Positions 33,968 to 43,625 of a stretch of DNA of 64,000 nt are shown here, one piece after another (the stretch's first letter is position 1; every line of letters starts with the position of its first letter). Position numbers and translations under genes: made by a program. The notes beneath the pieces are model-generated. The model worked only from the letters and a program-made list of their open reading frames with translations. It ran no database searches and was not told the DNA's origin. The DNA comes from an uncultured Actinomycetes bacterium (GTDB lineage Bacteria > Actinomycetota > Acidimicrobiia > Acidimicrobiales > RAAP-2): contig CAIKNP010000010.1 in assembly GCA_903828785.1 (NCBI GenBank), positions 40,791 through 104,790 on the forward strand, written 5' to 3'.

Positions 33968-34789
33968 TCATCCCGTGGTACCCGGAGGCGTGACTGCGAC
34001 CTCGGTGGGTACGCTGACGTCCACCACGTCCCCCGGAACGAGGGTGGCGCTTCTAATTACTGAGGCAACGGCCACGAATTTGGCGGTGAGTTTCGTGGGC
34101 TGGCCCAGATCGAATTGGACGGGGGTGGTCAAAATGAGGGAAACGGCACCCGAGGGGCTGACCACGACCTGGCGCACTTGCGGGGACAGCGTGGCGGGCA
34201 GGGCGTCGGCGACGGTGACGGCGTTCAGCGCCGACGAAGTAAAGGGCCACTGGGCACTGGGTTTCTGATCAACCAAAGTGGGAAAATTGGCGGTCGCCGG
34301 AGCTACTCCGAGGTCGGCGCCATTTCGCCCCACGTAGTCCCAACCAGCTCCCTTGGCGGCCACCCCCACCGCCGTGGTCTCGTCAACGCTGACCGTTACC
34401 GTGTTGGGCCAGTGCTTCGCCACTCGGGCTCGTTGCACCCAGGGGAAAGCTTCAATCTCCCGCACCAGGGAGCTGGTCGAGACCGACAGCATCGTGGGGT
34501 GCAGGGCTAAACCGGTGGCCCGCTCAATTTGGAGGGTGGACTCGTGCACGTTCCCCACCACGACCACGTGCTGCACGCGAAAGTAGGAGCGCTGGAGTAT
34601 CCATTGACCACCCAAAAGGGCGGCGGTGACGAGGAGCAGGAAGGAAAGCACGTACACAATCACTCGTGGACGGCGGCGCTCGGGCGTAGCGGCGTCACTG
34701 GCGAGAGCGGTGCCTTTACTCGCGCGAGCCGGAGACGACGCTTTGGCGCGGCCCGTGCGTCGACGTGGTGCGCTGCGCTTGCCTACCAC
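33968..34789 (-). CDS. ftsQ: Cell division protein FtsQ
   Basis: A 273-residue single-pass membrane protein of the divisome. A basic cytosolic N-terminus (RSAPRRRTGRAKA) leads to one helix at about residues 43-62. The POTRA domain follows (YFRVQHVVVVGNVHESTLQIERATGL), then the beta domain (REIEAFPWVQRARVAKHWPNTVTVSVDET). It links the FtsB/FtsL pair to the ring. The GTG start overlaps the murB stop. It is followed by ftsZ after 112 bases. Confidence 0.9.
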   Translation of the reverse strand: MVGKRSAPRRRTGRAKASSPARASKGTALASDAATPERRRPRVIVYVLSFLLLVTAALLGGQWILQRSYFRVQHVVVVGNVHESTLQIERATGLALHPTMLSVSTSSLVREIEAFPWVQRARVAKHWPNTVTVSVDETTAVGVAAKGAGWDYVGRNGADLGVAPATANFPTLVDQKPSAQWPFTSSALNAVTVADALPATLSPQVRQVVVSPSGAVSLILTTPVQFDLGQPTKLTAKFVAVASVIRSATLVPGDVVDVSVPTEVAVTPPGTTG

Positions 34790-35682
34790 GAGTCACCAAA
34801 ACCCACGCATCGAGTTTCGCTGATGAGGTTCACGCCCGAGGTTTCGTGAACCCTGCGCCGCAGTTCCTGCATGAGAGCCCAGACATCGCTAGCGCTCCCA
34901 CCTTCATCAGTCACTATGAAATTGGCGTGTTTGCTCGAGGTGCTGGCCGTGCCGATTCGCAGTCCTCGCCCGCCGGCGGCCTCGATCAACTGCCCCGCGT
35001 GCTCGCCCTCAGGGTTGCGAAAGACACTCCCCGCGTTCTGCCCACCCGGCTGATGTTCGCGTCGCCATCGCACTATCTCGCGCAGGGCTTCCTTGGCTTT
35101 GTCACTTGGCGTCGCCGTCAAGCGCAGGCCCACCTCAGTGACGATGTCACCCACCGCCAAGGCGGAACTTCGATAGCTCAGGGCCAATTCGCTGGGTAAC
35201 CATTCGCGGCTACCACCGTCTCGCCAAACCTTCGCCCAGGTCACGTTGGCGGCCATGTCCGAACCGTGACCTCCGGCGTTCATCGCCAAGGCTCCCCCCA
35301 CCGTTCCGGGTACCCCGACGGCCCACTCAAAGCCCCCCAGCCCTTCGGCGGCGAGTCGTCGAGCCGCGATAGGCAGATCGAGAGCCCCGCCGAGGCGCGC
35401 CTCGAAGCCTTCACCTTCGGCCCGCCAACTGAGTTCCGCGAAACTCCCACTCAGGTGTACCACCACCAGATCGTGGGTCCCTTCGGCGACCAGGAGATTG
35501 GACCCGTTGCCCACCGCCATCACTGGCCAGCCCAGGGCCTGCCACTGCGGTGCGAGTTCGACAAGGTCCGCGTCACTGCTCACCGTGACAAAGGCGCGAA
35601 CAGTTCCACCGACTCGGTAGGTGCAGTGGCGACTCATGGCCTCGTCGAGGGCCACCCGGGGATCATTGAAAAAATCAGTCAC
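34783..35682 (-). CDS. murB: UDP-N-acetylenolpyruvoylglucosamine reductase
   Basis: A 299-residue FAD enzyme that reduces UDP-GlcNAc-enolpyruvate to UDP-MurNAc with NADPH. The FAD-binding region has VMAVGNGSNLLVAEGTHDLVV and GVPGTVGGALAMNAGGHG. The C-terminal part has RREHQPGGQNAGSVFRNPEGEHAGQLIEAAGGRGLRIG, with the proton-donor Ser in NAGSVFRNP, and SSKHANFIVTD. The GTG start overlaps murC by eight bases. The murC-murB-ftsQ order is a common actinobacterial variant. Confidence 0.95.
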   Translation of the reverse strand: MTDFFNDPRVALDEAMSRHCTYRVGGTVRAFVTVSSDADLVELAPQWQALGWPVMAVGNGSNLLVAEGTHDLVVVHLSGSFAELSWRAEGEGFEARLGGALDLPIAARRLAAEGLGGFEWAVGVPGTVGGALAMNAGGHGSDMAANVTWAKVWRDGGSREWLPSELALSYRSSALAVGDIVTEVGLRLTATPSDKAKEALREIVRWRREHQPGGQNAGSVFRNPEGEHAGQLIEAAGGRGLRIGTASTSSKHANFIVTDEGGSASDVWALMQELRRRVHETSGVNLISETRCVGFGDSW

Positions 35683-37027
35683 GACGCATCCCTAGTTCAG
35701 CGATGACGAGCCCGATGTCCCCCGCGCCCAAGACGAAGAGGACGTCAGCGTCGAGAGTGGCCAGGGCGGCCTTCACGTCAGCCAAGCGCGGCGCGTAGGA
35801 AGCGCGGTCGCCCCGACGAGCGTGGACGGGATCAAAAACTCGCCGTCCATCAATGTGATCGGGATTCGCTTCGCCGGCGGTGTAAATATCGGTAATGACA
35901 ATGACGTCGGCGTCATCAAAGGCCGACGCAAAACCATCACCTATCGCGAGCGTGCGGGTAATTCGGTGAGGCTGAAAAACGCAAGCCACCCGTTCGTAGC
36001 CCGCGTCGCGGGCGGCCCGCAGGGTGGCGGAAATCTCGCCTGGGAGGTGTGCGTAATCCTCGTACACGTCCATATTTTGCCAGCGCCCCCGAAATTCAAA
36101 TCGGCGGGGGGCTCCGTGAAACTCACTCAAGCCTCGCACCACCGCCGCTGGGGCCAACCCCACGCTAAGCGCCAGCACCGCCACGGTAGCGGCGTTGGCG
36201 ACGTTGTGTTGTCCGGTGACGCCAAGCTGCAGGGCCAGGTTTTGCGGGCCTCGCAGGTCAAAGGAGGATCCACGCCGGCCAAGCACGATGTTCTCTACTC
36301 GCCACTGGGTGTCGTCCGTCGTGCCGACTCGCACCAGCACTCGGTCCGCCGCGTCAGCCACCCGTCGGGCACCGGCATCATCGGTCCACACCACGACGGG
36401 CCCGCGGACGCGCCTGACCAGCTGAACGAAGGCTTCTTCGAGGCCGGCGAGTGAACCGTAGAAGTCAAGGTGATCGGCTTCCACATTCAAGAGGCCCAGC
36501 GCTTGGGGGCAAAGCTCGGTGAAGGTTCCGTAACTTTCATCGGTTTCGAGCAGCAACTGCCCGGTGGTACCCGCGTGGCCGTTGAAGCCGAGTCCACGGA
36601 CCTCGGCCCCGACGAGTCGCCCAGCGTCCAAAGACGCCGCTGCGAAGACCAGCGCCAGCATCGAAGTTGCGCTGGTCTTGCCGTGAGTCCCGGTGAGACC
36701 AATCACCTCGTATAGTTCACCGAGCGCCGAAAGGACGTGCGCTCGATCGATGAGTTCGGCCCCCGTTTCTCGGGCACGGAGAAGTTCGGGATGCGTTTCG
36801 GCGACGGCGGGCGACCAGAGCACTACCTCAGCAGCGCCCGCGCGTTCCACATCGAAACCAATGGTGATGTCCACACCGGCCGCGGCGAGAGATTCGGTCG
36901 TCGTCGTCGCAACCGCGTCGCTTCCCGACACCCGGCAACCACGTTCGACCAGCAGTCGAGCAACCCCGCTCATGCCCGCGCCACCAACACCAATGATGTG
37001 TACTCGGCTTCCCGTCGCAAAAATCAC
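35675..37027 (-). CDS. murC: UDP-N-acetylmuramate-L-alanine ligase
   Basis: A 450-residue Mur ligase that adds L-Ala to UDP-MurNAc using ATP. An N-terminal Rossmann-like domain (VHIIGVGGAGMSGVARLLVERG) is followed by the central ATPase P-loop GLTGTHGKTSATSML near residue 113, ETDESYGTF with metal-binding acidic residues, NVEADHLDFYG, and the ligase C-terminal domain (HHPxE-like text replaced by YEDYAHLPGEISATLRA, then VFQPHRITRT). The GTG start overlaps the murG stop as GTGA. It is the only amino-acid-adding ligase besides MurE in this cluster. Confidence 0.95.
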   Translation of the reverse strand: MIFATGSRVHIIGVGGAGMSGVARLLVERGCRVSGSDAVATTTTESLAAAGVDITIGFDVERAGAAEVVLWSPAVAETHPELLRARETGAELIDRAHVLSALGELYEVIGLTGTHGKTSATSMLALVFAAASLDAGRLVGAEVRGLGFNGHAGTTGQLLLETDESYGTFTELCPQALGLLNVEADHLDFYGSLAGLEEAFVQLVRRVRGPVVVWTDDAGARRVADAADRVLVRVGTTDDTQWRVENIVLGRRGSSFDLRGPQNLALQLGVTGQHNVANAATVAVLALSVGLAPAAVVRGLSEFHGAPRRFEFRGRWQNMDVYEDYAHLPGEISATLRAARDAGYERVACVFQPHRITRTLAIGDGFASAFDDADVIVITDIYTAGEANPDHIDGRRVFDPVHARRGDRASYAPRLADVKAALATLDADVLFVLGAGDIGLVIAELGMRRD

Positions 37028-38136
37028 CGAGCCACCGCCAAAATGATCTCGACAATGCGGTCGGTGGCGTCAGCGCGACCCAAGCGCCGCGCGGCATTGC
37101 TCATCCGGTCGAGTAGGTCGTCGCTGGTCAGTTCCTCCAGGGCACTGGCGAGCTTCGTGGCCGAAACGTCCTGGTCGAGCATCACAATCGCTGCTCCCGC
37201 GTCGCTCAGCGCCCTGGCGTTCGCCCCCTGATGGTCACCCGGGGCACCCGGGAGGGGCACCAGCACCGAGGGAATGCCCAGAATGGTCAACTCCGCCACC
37301 GTCGTTGCTCCAGCCCGACAAACGGCCAGGTCGGCGACGGCCCACCAGGTAAGCATGTCCGCGAAATCAATCACGCGATAATCCAGTTCGCTGGTCGTGG
37401 GCGCCATCTCGCGAACCCACGACTCGTCACGACGTCCCGTGACGTGGATCAGCGCCAGGTCCGATCGAGTCGCCCATAGCGAAACCAGTTCCACCACTGC
37501 CTCATTGACTCGGCGAGCCCCGAGTGAACCGGTCATCACCACGATTACTCGTCGTGCTGGGTCGATAGGTTGTGGCAGCGAAGCCTTGCTTGAGGCGCGC
37601 TCTTTCGGCGATCGATCAAGCGCCACGAGGTCGGCCCGAACCGGGGCCCCCGTGACGACGGCGGAGGCGTCACCAGCCCCAAGGGCCACGCAGCGTCGGG
37701 TCGCGAAGCGAGCCAATAGTCGATGGGTAGCGGGTGGCGTGGCGTCGAGGTCGATGAGGATGAGTGGGCGCCGCCACACGACGGCCGCCAGGGACATTGC
37801 GAAGGACGCGTAACCCCCCACTGAGACCACGGCCCGCGGGCGCCATAGTCCAACCAGCGCAATGGCTCGAGCGACCGCAAGCAGGAGGGCAAATACCGAG
37901 CCCACATTCTGAACGATGGCGCTCGGTGTGAACGAACGTCGAATTCCCCGGCCCGGTAGGAGGGTTAATGCAATGTCGCTGCTTTTCAGAATCTCGGCTT
38001 CTTGCCCGCGACGACTGCCCACGTAACGCAAACCTTGCGCCGCGACGCCGCGCTTCATAAGGACTTCCGCTACGGCCTGCATGGGAAAGATGTGTCCGCC
38101 CGTTCCCCCGCCGGTGACCACAATGGGACGGTTCAC
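37024..38136 (-). CDS. murG: UDP-GlcNAc:lipid I GlcNAc transferase MurG
   Basis: A 370-residue GT-B glycosyltransferase at the inner face of the membrane that makes lipid II from lipid I. Seen are the N-terminal loop VTGGGTGGHIFPMQAVAEVL, the middle segment MTGSLGARRVNEAV, and the UDP-GlcNAc site CRAGATTVAELTILGIPSVLVPLPGAPGDHQGANAR. Length is normal. The GTG start overlaps the ftsW stop, and the murC start overlaps its stop. Confidence 0.95.
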   Translation of the reverse strand: MNRPIVVTGGGTGGHIFPMQAVAEVLMKRGVAAQGLRYVGSRRGQEAEILKSSDIALTLLPGRGIRRSFTPSAIVQNVGSVFALLLAVARAIALVGLWRPRAVVSVGGYASFAMSLAAVVWRRPLILIDLDATPPATHRLLARFATRRCVALGAGDASAVVTGAPVRADLVALDRSPKERASSKASLPQPIDPARRVIVVMTGSLGARRVNEAVVELVSLWATRSDLALIHVTGRRDESWVREMAPTTSELDYRVIDFADMLTWWAVADLAVCRAGATTVAELTILGIPSVLVPLPGAPGDHQGANARALSDAGAAIVMLDQDVSATKLASALEELTSDDLLDRMSNAARRLGRADATDRIVEIILAVAR

Positions 38137-39365
38137 GAGGGTCGAGAGCGAACCGGCGAATGCGGTCGGGACGAAACGGGTCGGTGGCGGACCGTCCGAG
38201 AAGTAGTAAGCGCAATGAAGGGTGCGTCATCGGCGCGTAGGACGATGCGAGGTGTCGTGCTCTTATCGTGAGCGATGTTGTAGAGCAAGCCAACGGCGGC
38301 GAGGGCCGTGACGGTCGCAGAGCCACCGTAACTAAAGAATGGTAGGGGCACACCCGTCACGGCCCAAAAACCCACCACTGAGGCGATGTTGATGAGGGCT
38401 TCGAGAATTATCCACGTGGTAATCCCCACCGCAATGAGTCGATTGGTTTCGTTGCGACAATTGCCAATAATGCGACTCGCGACCACGAGGAAGATCGCGA
38501 AGAGGACGATCACCATGACGGTTCCCAGCAAGCCCAGCTCCTCACCAATAATGGAGAAAATGAAATCGGTGTGCGGATTGGGCAAGAAGCCCCACTTAGT
38601 TCGGCTCTGCCCGTAACCCAGTCCCCACAAGTATCCCGAACCCAGAGCGATTTTGGACTCGAATAACTGGTACCCGGACGAGGCGAGATTGGCGTTGGGG
38701 TGAATAAACGCCATAAAGCGGGCCAGGGTGTACGGCTTCAATTGGCCGTAGATGAGCGCACCCGAAATCGCCGCCCCGACGGTGACGGCAATCTGAAATC
38801 GTGACATTCCCACCGCCACCAACATTGCGAGGGCAATGGCGCCGACAATAGAGGTGGTGCCCAGGTCATTTTCACGAACGATGAGCACGAGTCCCGCCAA
38901 CACCGGCAACATGAATACCACCAAGTGTTGGCCGCTGGCGAGTCGGCTGTGGTGACGGGTTACGACGTAGGCCACGAAGAGGATGAGGGCGAACTTAAAG
39001 AATTCTGAGGGCTGAAGTATTTGCCCTCCCACGTTAATCCACCGTTTGGCGCCCGACACCGTGACACCAGCGAGCATGACCCACGCCAGAAGGGCCAGGC
39101 TTATCGCCATAATCGGAATCGACAGGCTTAGTAATTTCCTTATTTCGACGACCATCATGAACCACATGATGATGAGACCAATGACCAAATACAGTGCGTC
39201 GTTAATCATGAGGTGGAAGGTTGAACCACCCACCGCGGCCTGACCCTCCGAAGCCGAAGCGATCATCATCGAACCAAAGATGACCATCACGCCCGTGACG
39301 ACGAGCAGCGCCAGCCCTAAAGGATTGCCCTTGGGGAAAGGGTGGAAAAACTTACGAAAGGTCAT
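38133..39365 (-). CDS. ftsW: Septal peptidoglycan glycosyltransferase FtsW
   Basis: A 410-residue SEDS-family membrane enzyme that polymerises lipid II at the septum together with FtsI. About ten helices are visible. Conserved stretches are WINVGGQILQPSEFFKFALILF, the catalytic-Asp loop FLPNPHTDFIFSIIGEELG, and TGVPLPFFSYGGSATVTALAAVG. The basic C-terminal tail (RTVRHRPVSSRPHSPVRSRPS) is cytosolic. It directly follows mraY (stop and start adjacent); murD, which usually lies between them, is absent. Confidence 0.95.
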   Translation of the reverse strand: MTFRKFFHPFPKGNPLGLALLVVTGVMVIFGSMMIASASEGQAAVGGSTFHLMINDALYLVIGLIIMWFMMVVEIRKLLSLSIPIMAISLALLAWVMLAGVTVSGAKRWINVGGQILQPSEFFKFALILFVAYVVTRHHSRLASGQHLVVFMLPVLAGLVLIVRENDLGTTSIVGAIALAMLVAVGMSRFQIAVTVGAAISGALIYGQLKPYTLARFMAFIHPNANLASSGYQLFESKIALGSGYLWGLGYGQSRTKWGFLPNPHTDFIFSIIGEELGLLGTVMVIVLFAIFLVVASRIIGNCRNETNRLIAVGITTWIILEALINIASVVGFWAVTGVPLPFFSYGGSATVTALAAVGLLYNIAHDKSTTPRIVLRADDAPFIALTTSRTVRHRPVSSRPHSPVRSRPS

Positions 39366-40400
39366 CTAAATCACCTTGGCAATCTTGACAAAGTCACCAT
39401 AAAAGATACCCAGACCCAAAGCAGCGAGCAATATTGCCAGTATCCAGAATCGGACCGTTACCGTTATCTCGGGCCAACCCTTGAGTTCGAAGTGATGGTG
39501 GAAGGGAGCCATTTTAAAGATGCGCTTTCCGAAAATTCGAAAACTGAACACTTGCAAAATGACCGACAGGGTTTCCGCCACGAAGAGACCGCCAATGATG
39601 GGCAATAATAAATCGAGGTTCAATAAAAGGCAAAGGGCCCCTAGCCCGGTACCGATGGCCAAAGAGCCGGTATCGCCCATGTAGATGCGTGCCGGTGCGG
39701 CGTTCCACCAGAGAAAACCCAAGGTCGCTCCGACCAAGGCAACGGCGACCAGTCCCAGGTCCAGCGAGGCGTGGAGGTGATAGATCCCGAAGTGACGGAA
39801 TTCCCAGTAGCCAATGATGGCGAGCACGCCAAAGCAGAAGCTGCTCGATCCGGCGACCAGGCCGTCGAGGCCATCGGTAAGGTTGACCGCGTTGGAAGTG
39901 GCCACAATGACGAAAGCCGCCAGTAACATCCAGCCAATTTCGCTGAGGTTCCAGCCGGGCAAGGTGACCCGGGTAAACGACAAGTGCGTCGAGGTGTGCA
40001 CCCAAAAAATGGCCGCCGCGGCAAACGCCGCAGCGATAAGTACCTGCCCCGCGAACTTGCCACGCTTGTTCAGGCCAAGGTTTCTGGCGTTACGAATACC
40101 GATGTAGTCATCGACGAAACCGAGTAGTCCGGAGGCCACGATGACAAAAATGGCGAGTTCACCACTGCGGGTGAAGGTCATGGCGGAGCCCAAGTGGCCC
40201 ACGCCGTACCCCAAAACGGTGGCCACAACAATCACCACCCCACCCAGGGTCGGGGTTCCGGCCTTCGTTAAGTGCGACGCCGGGCCGTCTTCGCGAATCC
40301 GTTGGCCCAAGGAACGTGCTGAAACGAAGCGAATCCACAAAGGTGTGACGAAAATAGCGAAGAGGAACGCGAATCCCCCCGATTTCATCAAACTCAGCAT
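39366..40400 (-). CDS. mraY: Phospho-MurNAc-pentapeptide transferase MraY
   Basis: A 344-residue membrane enzyme with about ten helices that transfers phospho-MurNAc-pentapeptide to undecaprenyl phosphate to form lipid I. Seen are TPTLGGVVIV, the acidic motif GFVDDYIGIRNARN, SNAVNLTDGLDGLVAG, the catalytic-site text WWNAAPARIYMGDTGSLAIG, and the HHHFELKGW histidine motif. It follows murE by seven bases. The usual neighbour murF is missing between them. Confidence 0.96.
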   Translation of the reverse strand: MLSLMKSGGFAFLFAIFVTPLWIRFVSARSLGQRIREDGPASHLTKAGTPTLGGVVIVVATVLGYGVGHLGSAMTFTRSGELAIFVIVASGLLGFVDDYIGIRNARNLGLNKRGKFAGQVLIAAAFAAAAIFWVHTSTHLSFTRVTLPGWNLSEIGWMLLAAFVIVATSNAVNLTDGLDGLVAGSSSFCFGVLAIIGYWEFRHFGIYHLHASLDLGLVAVALVGATLGFLWWNAAPARIYMGDTGSLAIGTGLGALCLLLNLDLLLPIIGGLFVAETLSVILQVFSFRIFGKRIFKMAPFHHHFELKGWPEITVTVRFWILAILLAALGLGIFYGDFVKIAKVI

Positions 40401-40407
40401 TCGGACC

Positions 40408-41799
40408 TCACTTCAGCAACTCTCGAACAATCTCGCGGTCATCAAAGGCTACGACCTGCTGACCGATTGTTTGTGTCACCTCGTGGCCCTTACCGGCAAG
40501 AACCACGACGTCACCAGCGTCGGCCAGAGCGAGGACTCGAGTGATGGCGTCGCGTCGATCCCTCACTCGCTCGAAGCGGGCCGGGTCAAGGTCGGCGACA
40601 ATTTCTTCAATAATCGCGTCCGGATCTTCGCTACGTGGATTATCAGAGGTAACAATGACAAAATCGGCTAATTCGGTGGCCACCGCGCCCATTACGGGTC
40701 GCTTGGCCTTGTCGCGGTCTCCCCCGCAACCAAAGACCAGCAGCACCCGACCACTGGCCATGGGTCGAATCGACGTCAGGAGGCGACCGAGTCCATCGGG
40801 AGTGTGTGCGTAGTCCACCACCACCGTACGGTCGCCGCGATGAATAATTTCGAAACGGCCCGGCACCGATGACAGCAATCCCATGGCGCTGGCGATGGCC
40901 GCATCATCAGCGCCCAGCTCGGAGACAACGGTCATAGCCAAGAGTGCGTTGTCGACGTTGTAATCGCCCACCAGGGAAGTCAACACCACGTGCCCTCGCC
41001 AGAAAAATGAGGAACCCGAGATCGACATTTGCACCTCGCTGGCGTCGGCTCGCGAAACCTTCGTGACGGGAAGTTCAGTCGAAGCGGCCAGACGAGCCCC
41101 GTAAGGGTCATCCACCCAAATGACGGCTCGTTGGGCTTTTTCTGAGGTGAAAAGTAGGGACTTGGCCGCGAAGTAGTTCTCCATGTCGCCGTGATAGTCG
41201 AGGTGGTCGTGACTCAAGTTGGTGAACGCGGCAATCGTGAAGTGCACACCCGCAACTCGCTGTTGGGTGAGGGCGTGGCTCGAGACCTCCAGCGCGACCA
41301 CCGAAGGAACACTCGCGTCCGTAAAGGAATCGCGTATGCCGCGAAGGTCTCGCCATAATTCCGGGGCTGCGGGGGTCGTTCGCACATTGGTCAATGTCCC
41401 CATGCTGGCGCCGTTCCACCCTAGAACTCGAACCAGTTCGCCCACCATGGTGGCCACACTGGTTTTGCCGTTAGTACCAGTAATGGCCACGAGTGTGAGC
41501 TCACGGTCGGGCCAGTCAGCGAGGGCCGCCGCGGCCCGACCGAGTTCGGTCGCCATATCGGCCATCGGCACGGTGATAACCGGCACTTCGAGTTGTAGCG
41601 GCGTAGGAGAAACCACCGCTACCGCTCCACGTGCTACCGCCTCAGCCGCGTAGAGGACACCGTCGGTGACGGAACCGGGCATGGCGAAGTACAGGCCACC
41701 AGGTTGGCAGGTACGCGAATCGATAGCGACACTCGTGAACTCCAGAGCCGCCGTTGAAAGGGGCAGGGACATTTCGGAAAAAAGTTCACCCAGTTGCAT
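40408..41799 (-). CDS. murE: UDP-MurNAc-tripeptide synthetase MurE (meso-DAP type)
   Basis: A 463-residue ligase that adds the third amino acid to the peptide stem. The P-loop is AITGTNGKTSVATMVGEL (about residue 110), followed by TNLSHDHLDYHGDMENYFAAKSLLF with the Lys that becomes carbamylated. The C-terminal specificity motif reads DNPRSEDP, which marks meso-diaminopimelate rather than lysine as substrate. The start shares bases with the ftsI stop (TGATG). The next gene is mraY; a MurF gene does not follow. Confidence 0.95.
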   Translation of the reverse strand: MQLGELFSEMSLPLSTAALEFTSVAIDSRTCQPGGLYFAMPGSVTDGVLYAAEAVARGAVAVVSPTPLQLEVPVITVPMADMATELGRAAAALADWPDRELTLVAITGTNGKTSVATMVGELVRVLGWNGASMGTLTNVRTTPAAPELWRDLRGIRDSFTDASVPSVVALEVSSHALTQQRVAGVHFTIAAFTNLSHDHLDYHGDMENYFAAKSLLFTSEKAQRAVIWVDDPYGARLAASTELPVTKVSRADASEVQMSISGSSFFWRGHVVLTSLVGDYNVDNALLAMTVVSELGADDAAIASAMGLLSSVPGRFEIIHRGDRTVVVDYAHTPDGLGRLLTSIRPMASGRVLLVFGCGGDRDKAKRPVMGAVATELADFVIVTSDNPRSEDPDAIIEEIVADLDPARFERVRDRRDAITRVLALADAGDVVVLAGKGHEVTQTIGQQVVAFDDREIVRELLK

Positions 41800-43625
41800 C
41801 AGGTCACGTCCGATGCGAAGGCCGCGGCGCCCTTGAGGGGTTTGGTCATCGTGCCGTTTGAGGCGATGTTGTAGTGGTGCAGGGCGTAACTCATTACCTG
41901 TTGGAAGACGGGGGCGGCGACGGTACCACCAAAAATTGAGGTCTGTGGACGTTCAATGACCACAATCATGGACAGGGTCGGATTGTTTGCGGGCGCGAAA
42001 CCTACAAAACTGGCGTTGTACTCCCCCACCAAAAGTCGGTCCGCGCCCGGCTTGGGAATAGTTGCGGTACCCGTCTTGCCGGCAACGGCGTAACCAGGAA
42101 TAATCGCGTTGGTTCCCGTTCCCGCGAGAACCACTTGCTGCAGCATTTTGTTCATCGTGCGGGCCACGGAATACGACAACGCCGGTCGGCTGACGCTGGG
42201 AGGCGTCGCCTGCAATTTGCCATTGGCGTAGACGTAACCGCGCACCAACTTTGGTTCAACGAAGGTTCCGTTGTTGGCTATCGAGTTATACGCGTCGAGT
42301 ACTTGAATGGCGGGAACCGCGTCGACCTGACCAATGGGCAGTGCCACGGCGTCCGATCCGTACCACGTGGCGGCGTTCACCAAGAGGCCCGCCGTTTCTC
42401 CGGGATAGTTAATGGACGTGAGTTGACCAAAGCCCATCCGTTGCACTTGGGCCAGAATCTTGTTCTCACCAACCGTGCGACCCACTTCGTAGGTGCCGAG
42501 GTTCGACGAAAGGGCCAGGACTTGCGTGGCGCTTAAGCGCTCCAGTCCATGGCTTTCAGCGTCGTGAAAATAGCGACCGCCAACAACGACGGAATTAGGC
42601 ACAGTAAATTTCGTTGATGGCGTTATGACACCCGCCTGCAGGGCGGCGGAGAAGGTCACGGCCTTAAACACCGATCCCGGTTCGTAGGCCTGCGAAAAGG
42701 GGAGATTGTTAATTGTTTGCTCAATACCCGGAACCCCTACGGATTGACCCCACGCCGGAATGGGTCCCAGAACCCCGGGGTTGGTCTTGGTGTTCACCAG
42801 GGAGGCATCAGCGAGCACTTCCCCAGTCTTTACGTCCAAAACGATTGCCTGTCCGGTGATGCCACCAACGGCGTGCAACTGATTCGCGAGCACGTGCTCA
42901 GTAACGAACTGCAGGGAGTTGTCAACCGTCAGCTCGAGCCCTACCCCGGGTACCGCTTTCTTGATAACCGTGGTGTAAGTGCTGGGTAAATTCACTCCTG
43001 ATCCGCTCAGATAGGCACGGCTTAGTCCGCTCTGACCCGCTAAGAGACTTTGGTTCTGATACTCGAGGCCCGTCGACCCAACACCGGCGGCGTTCGTCCG
43101 CCCCAGCAGAGACTGGGCCAAGGTGCCGTTGGGGTACGAACGCGTCGACGATGATTCAACAACCACCCCAGGAAAGTTTTGTGCCGTAATGGCTCGCCCA
43201 TCAGCGAGATCGAGCGTTGAGGAAAGAACCACGTAGCCCGAATGCTTGGAGAGCAGGTGGGTGAGTTTCCCTACCGGAATATGAATGAAACCCGACATCG
43301 CAATTGCTTCGGTGTGCGGTGAATGAATTTGGAGGTCATCGGCCAGCACCATGGCCGTGGGCTGAGAAATCGCCAGTGTGTGCCCATAGCGGTCGTAGAC
43401 GCCAGCGCGCAGGGCGGTGGTTGTAATGTCACGCTTTGCTTGGAGGAGTGATAGTCGATTGTAATGACCGTGGTCCATTATTTGTAGCGTCACGAGCCGA
43501 ACGAGCAGCAGAGCGAAAAGTAGAAAGTAGATCCCGTGCATCAAGGTGATGCGGCGGGTCGGTGTCGAGGTACTTGATGAGCGAGATTGAGGGCGGGCGT
43601 GGGTTGAGGACGCGTGAGCGCTCAC
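41799..43625 (-). CDS. ftsI: Septal penicillin-binding protein FtsI (PBP3 type)
   Basis: A 608-residue class B transpeptidase that cross-links septal peptidoglycan. A short basic N-terminus and one helix (residues about 28-48) lead to the dimer/pedestal domain (AQSLLGRTNAAGVGSTGLEYQNQSLLAGQSG). The transpeptidase domain follows, with SVFK (EPGSVFKAVTF), the SxN motif LSSNLGTYEVG and the KTG motif VAGKTGTATIP. These three motifs are intact. The GTG start overlaps the ftsL stop (GTGA); FtsW is the partner polymerase. Confidence 0.95.
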   Translation of the reverse strand: MSAHASSTHARPQSRSSSTSTPTRRITLMHGIYFLLFALLLVRLVTLQIMDHGHYNRLSLLQAKRDITTTALRAGVYDRYGHTLAISQPTAMVLADDLQIHSPHTEAIAMSGFIHIPVGKLTHLLSKHSGYVVLSSTLDLADGRAITAQNFPGVVVESSSTRSYPNGTLAQSLLGRTNAAGVGSTGLEYQNQSLLAGQSGLSRAYLSGSGVNLPSTYTTVIKKAVPGVGLELTVDNSLQFVTEHVLANQLHAVGGITGQAIVLDVKTGEVLADASLVNTKTNPGVLGPIPAWGQSVGVPGIEQTINNLPFSQAYEPGSVFKAVTFSAALQAGVITPSTKFTVPNSVVVGGRYFHDAESHGLERLSATQVLALSSNLGTYEVGRTVGENKILAQVQRMGFGQLTSINYPGETAGLLVNAATWYGSDAVALPIGQVDAVPAIQVLDAYNSIANNGTFVEPKLVRGYVYANGKLQATPPSVSRPALSYSVARTMNKMLQQVVLAGTGTNAIIPGYAVAGKTGTATIPKPGADRLLVGEYNASFVGFAPANNPTLSMIVVIERPQTSIFGGTVAAPVFQQVMSYALHHYNIASNGTMTKPLKGAAAFASDVT

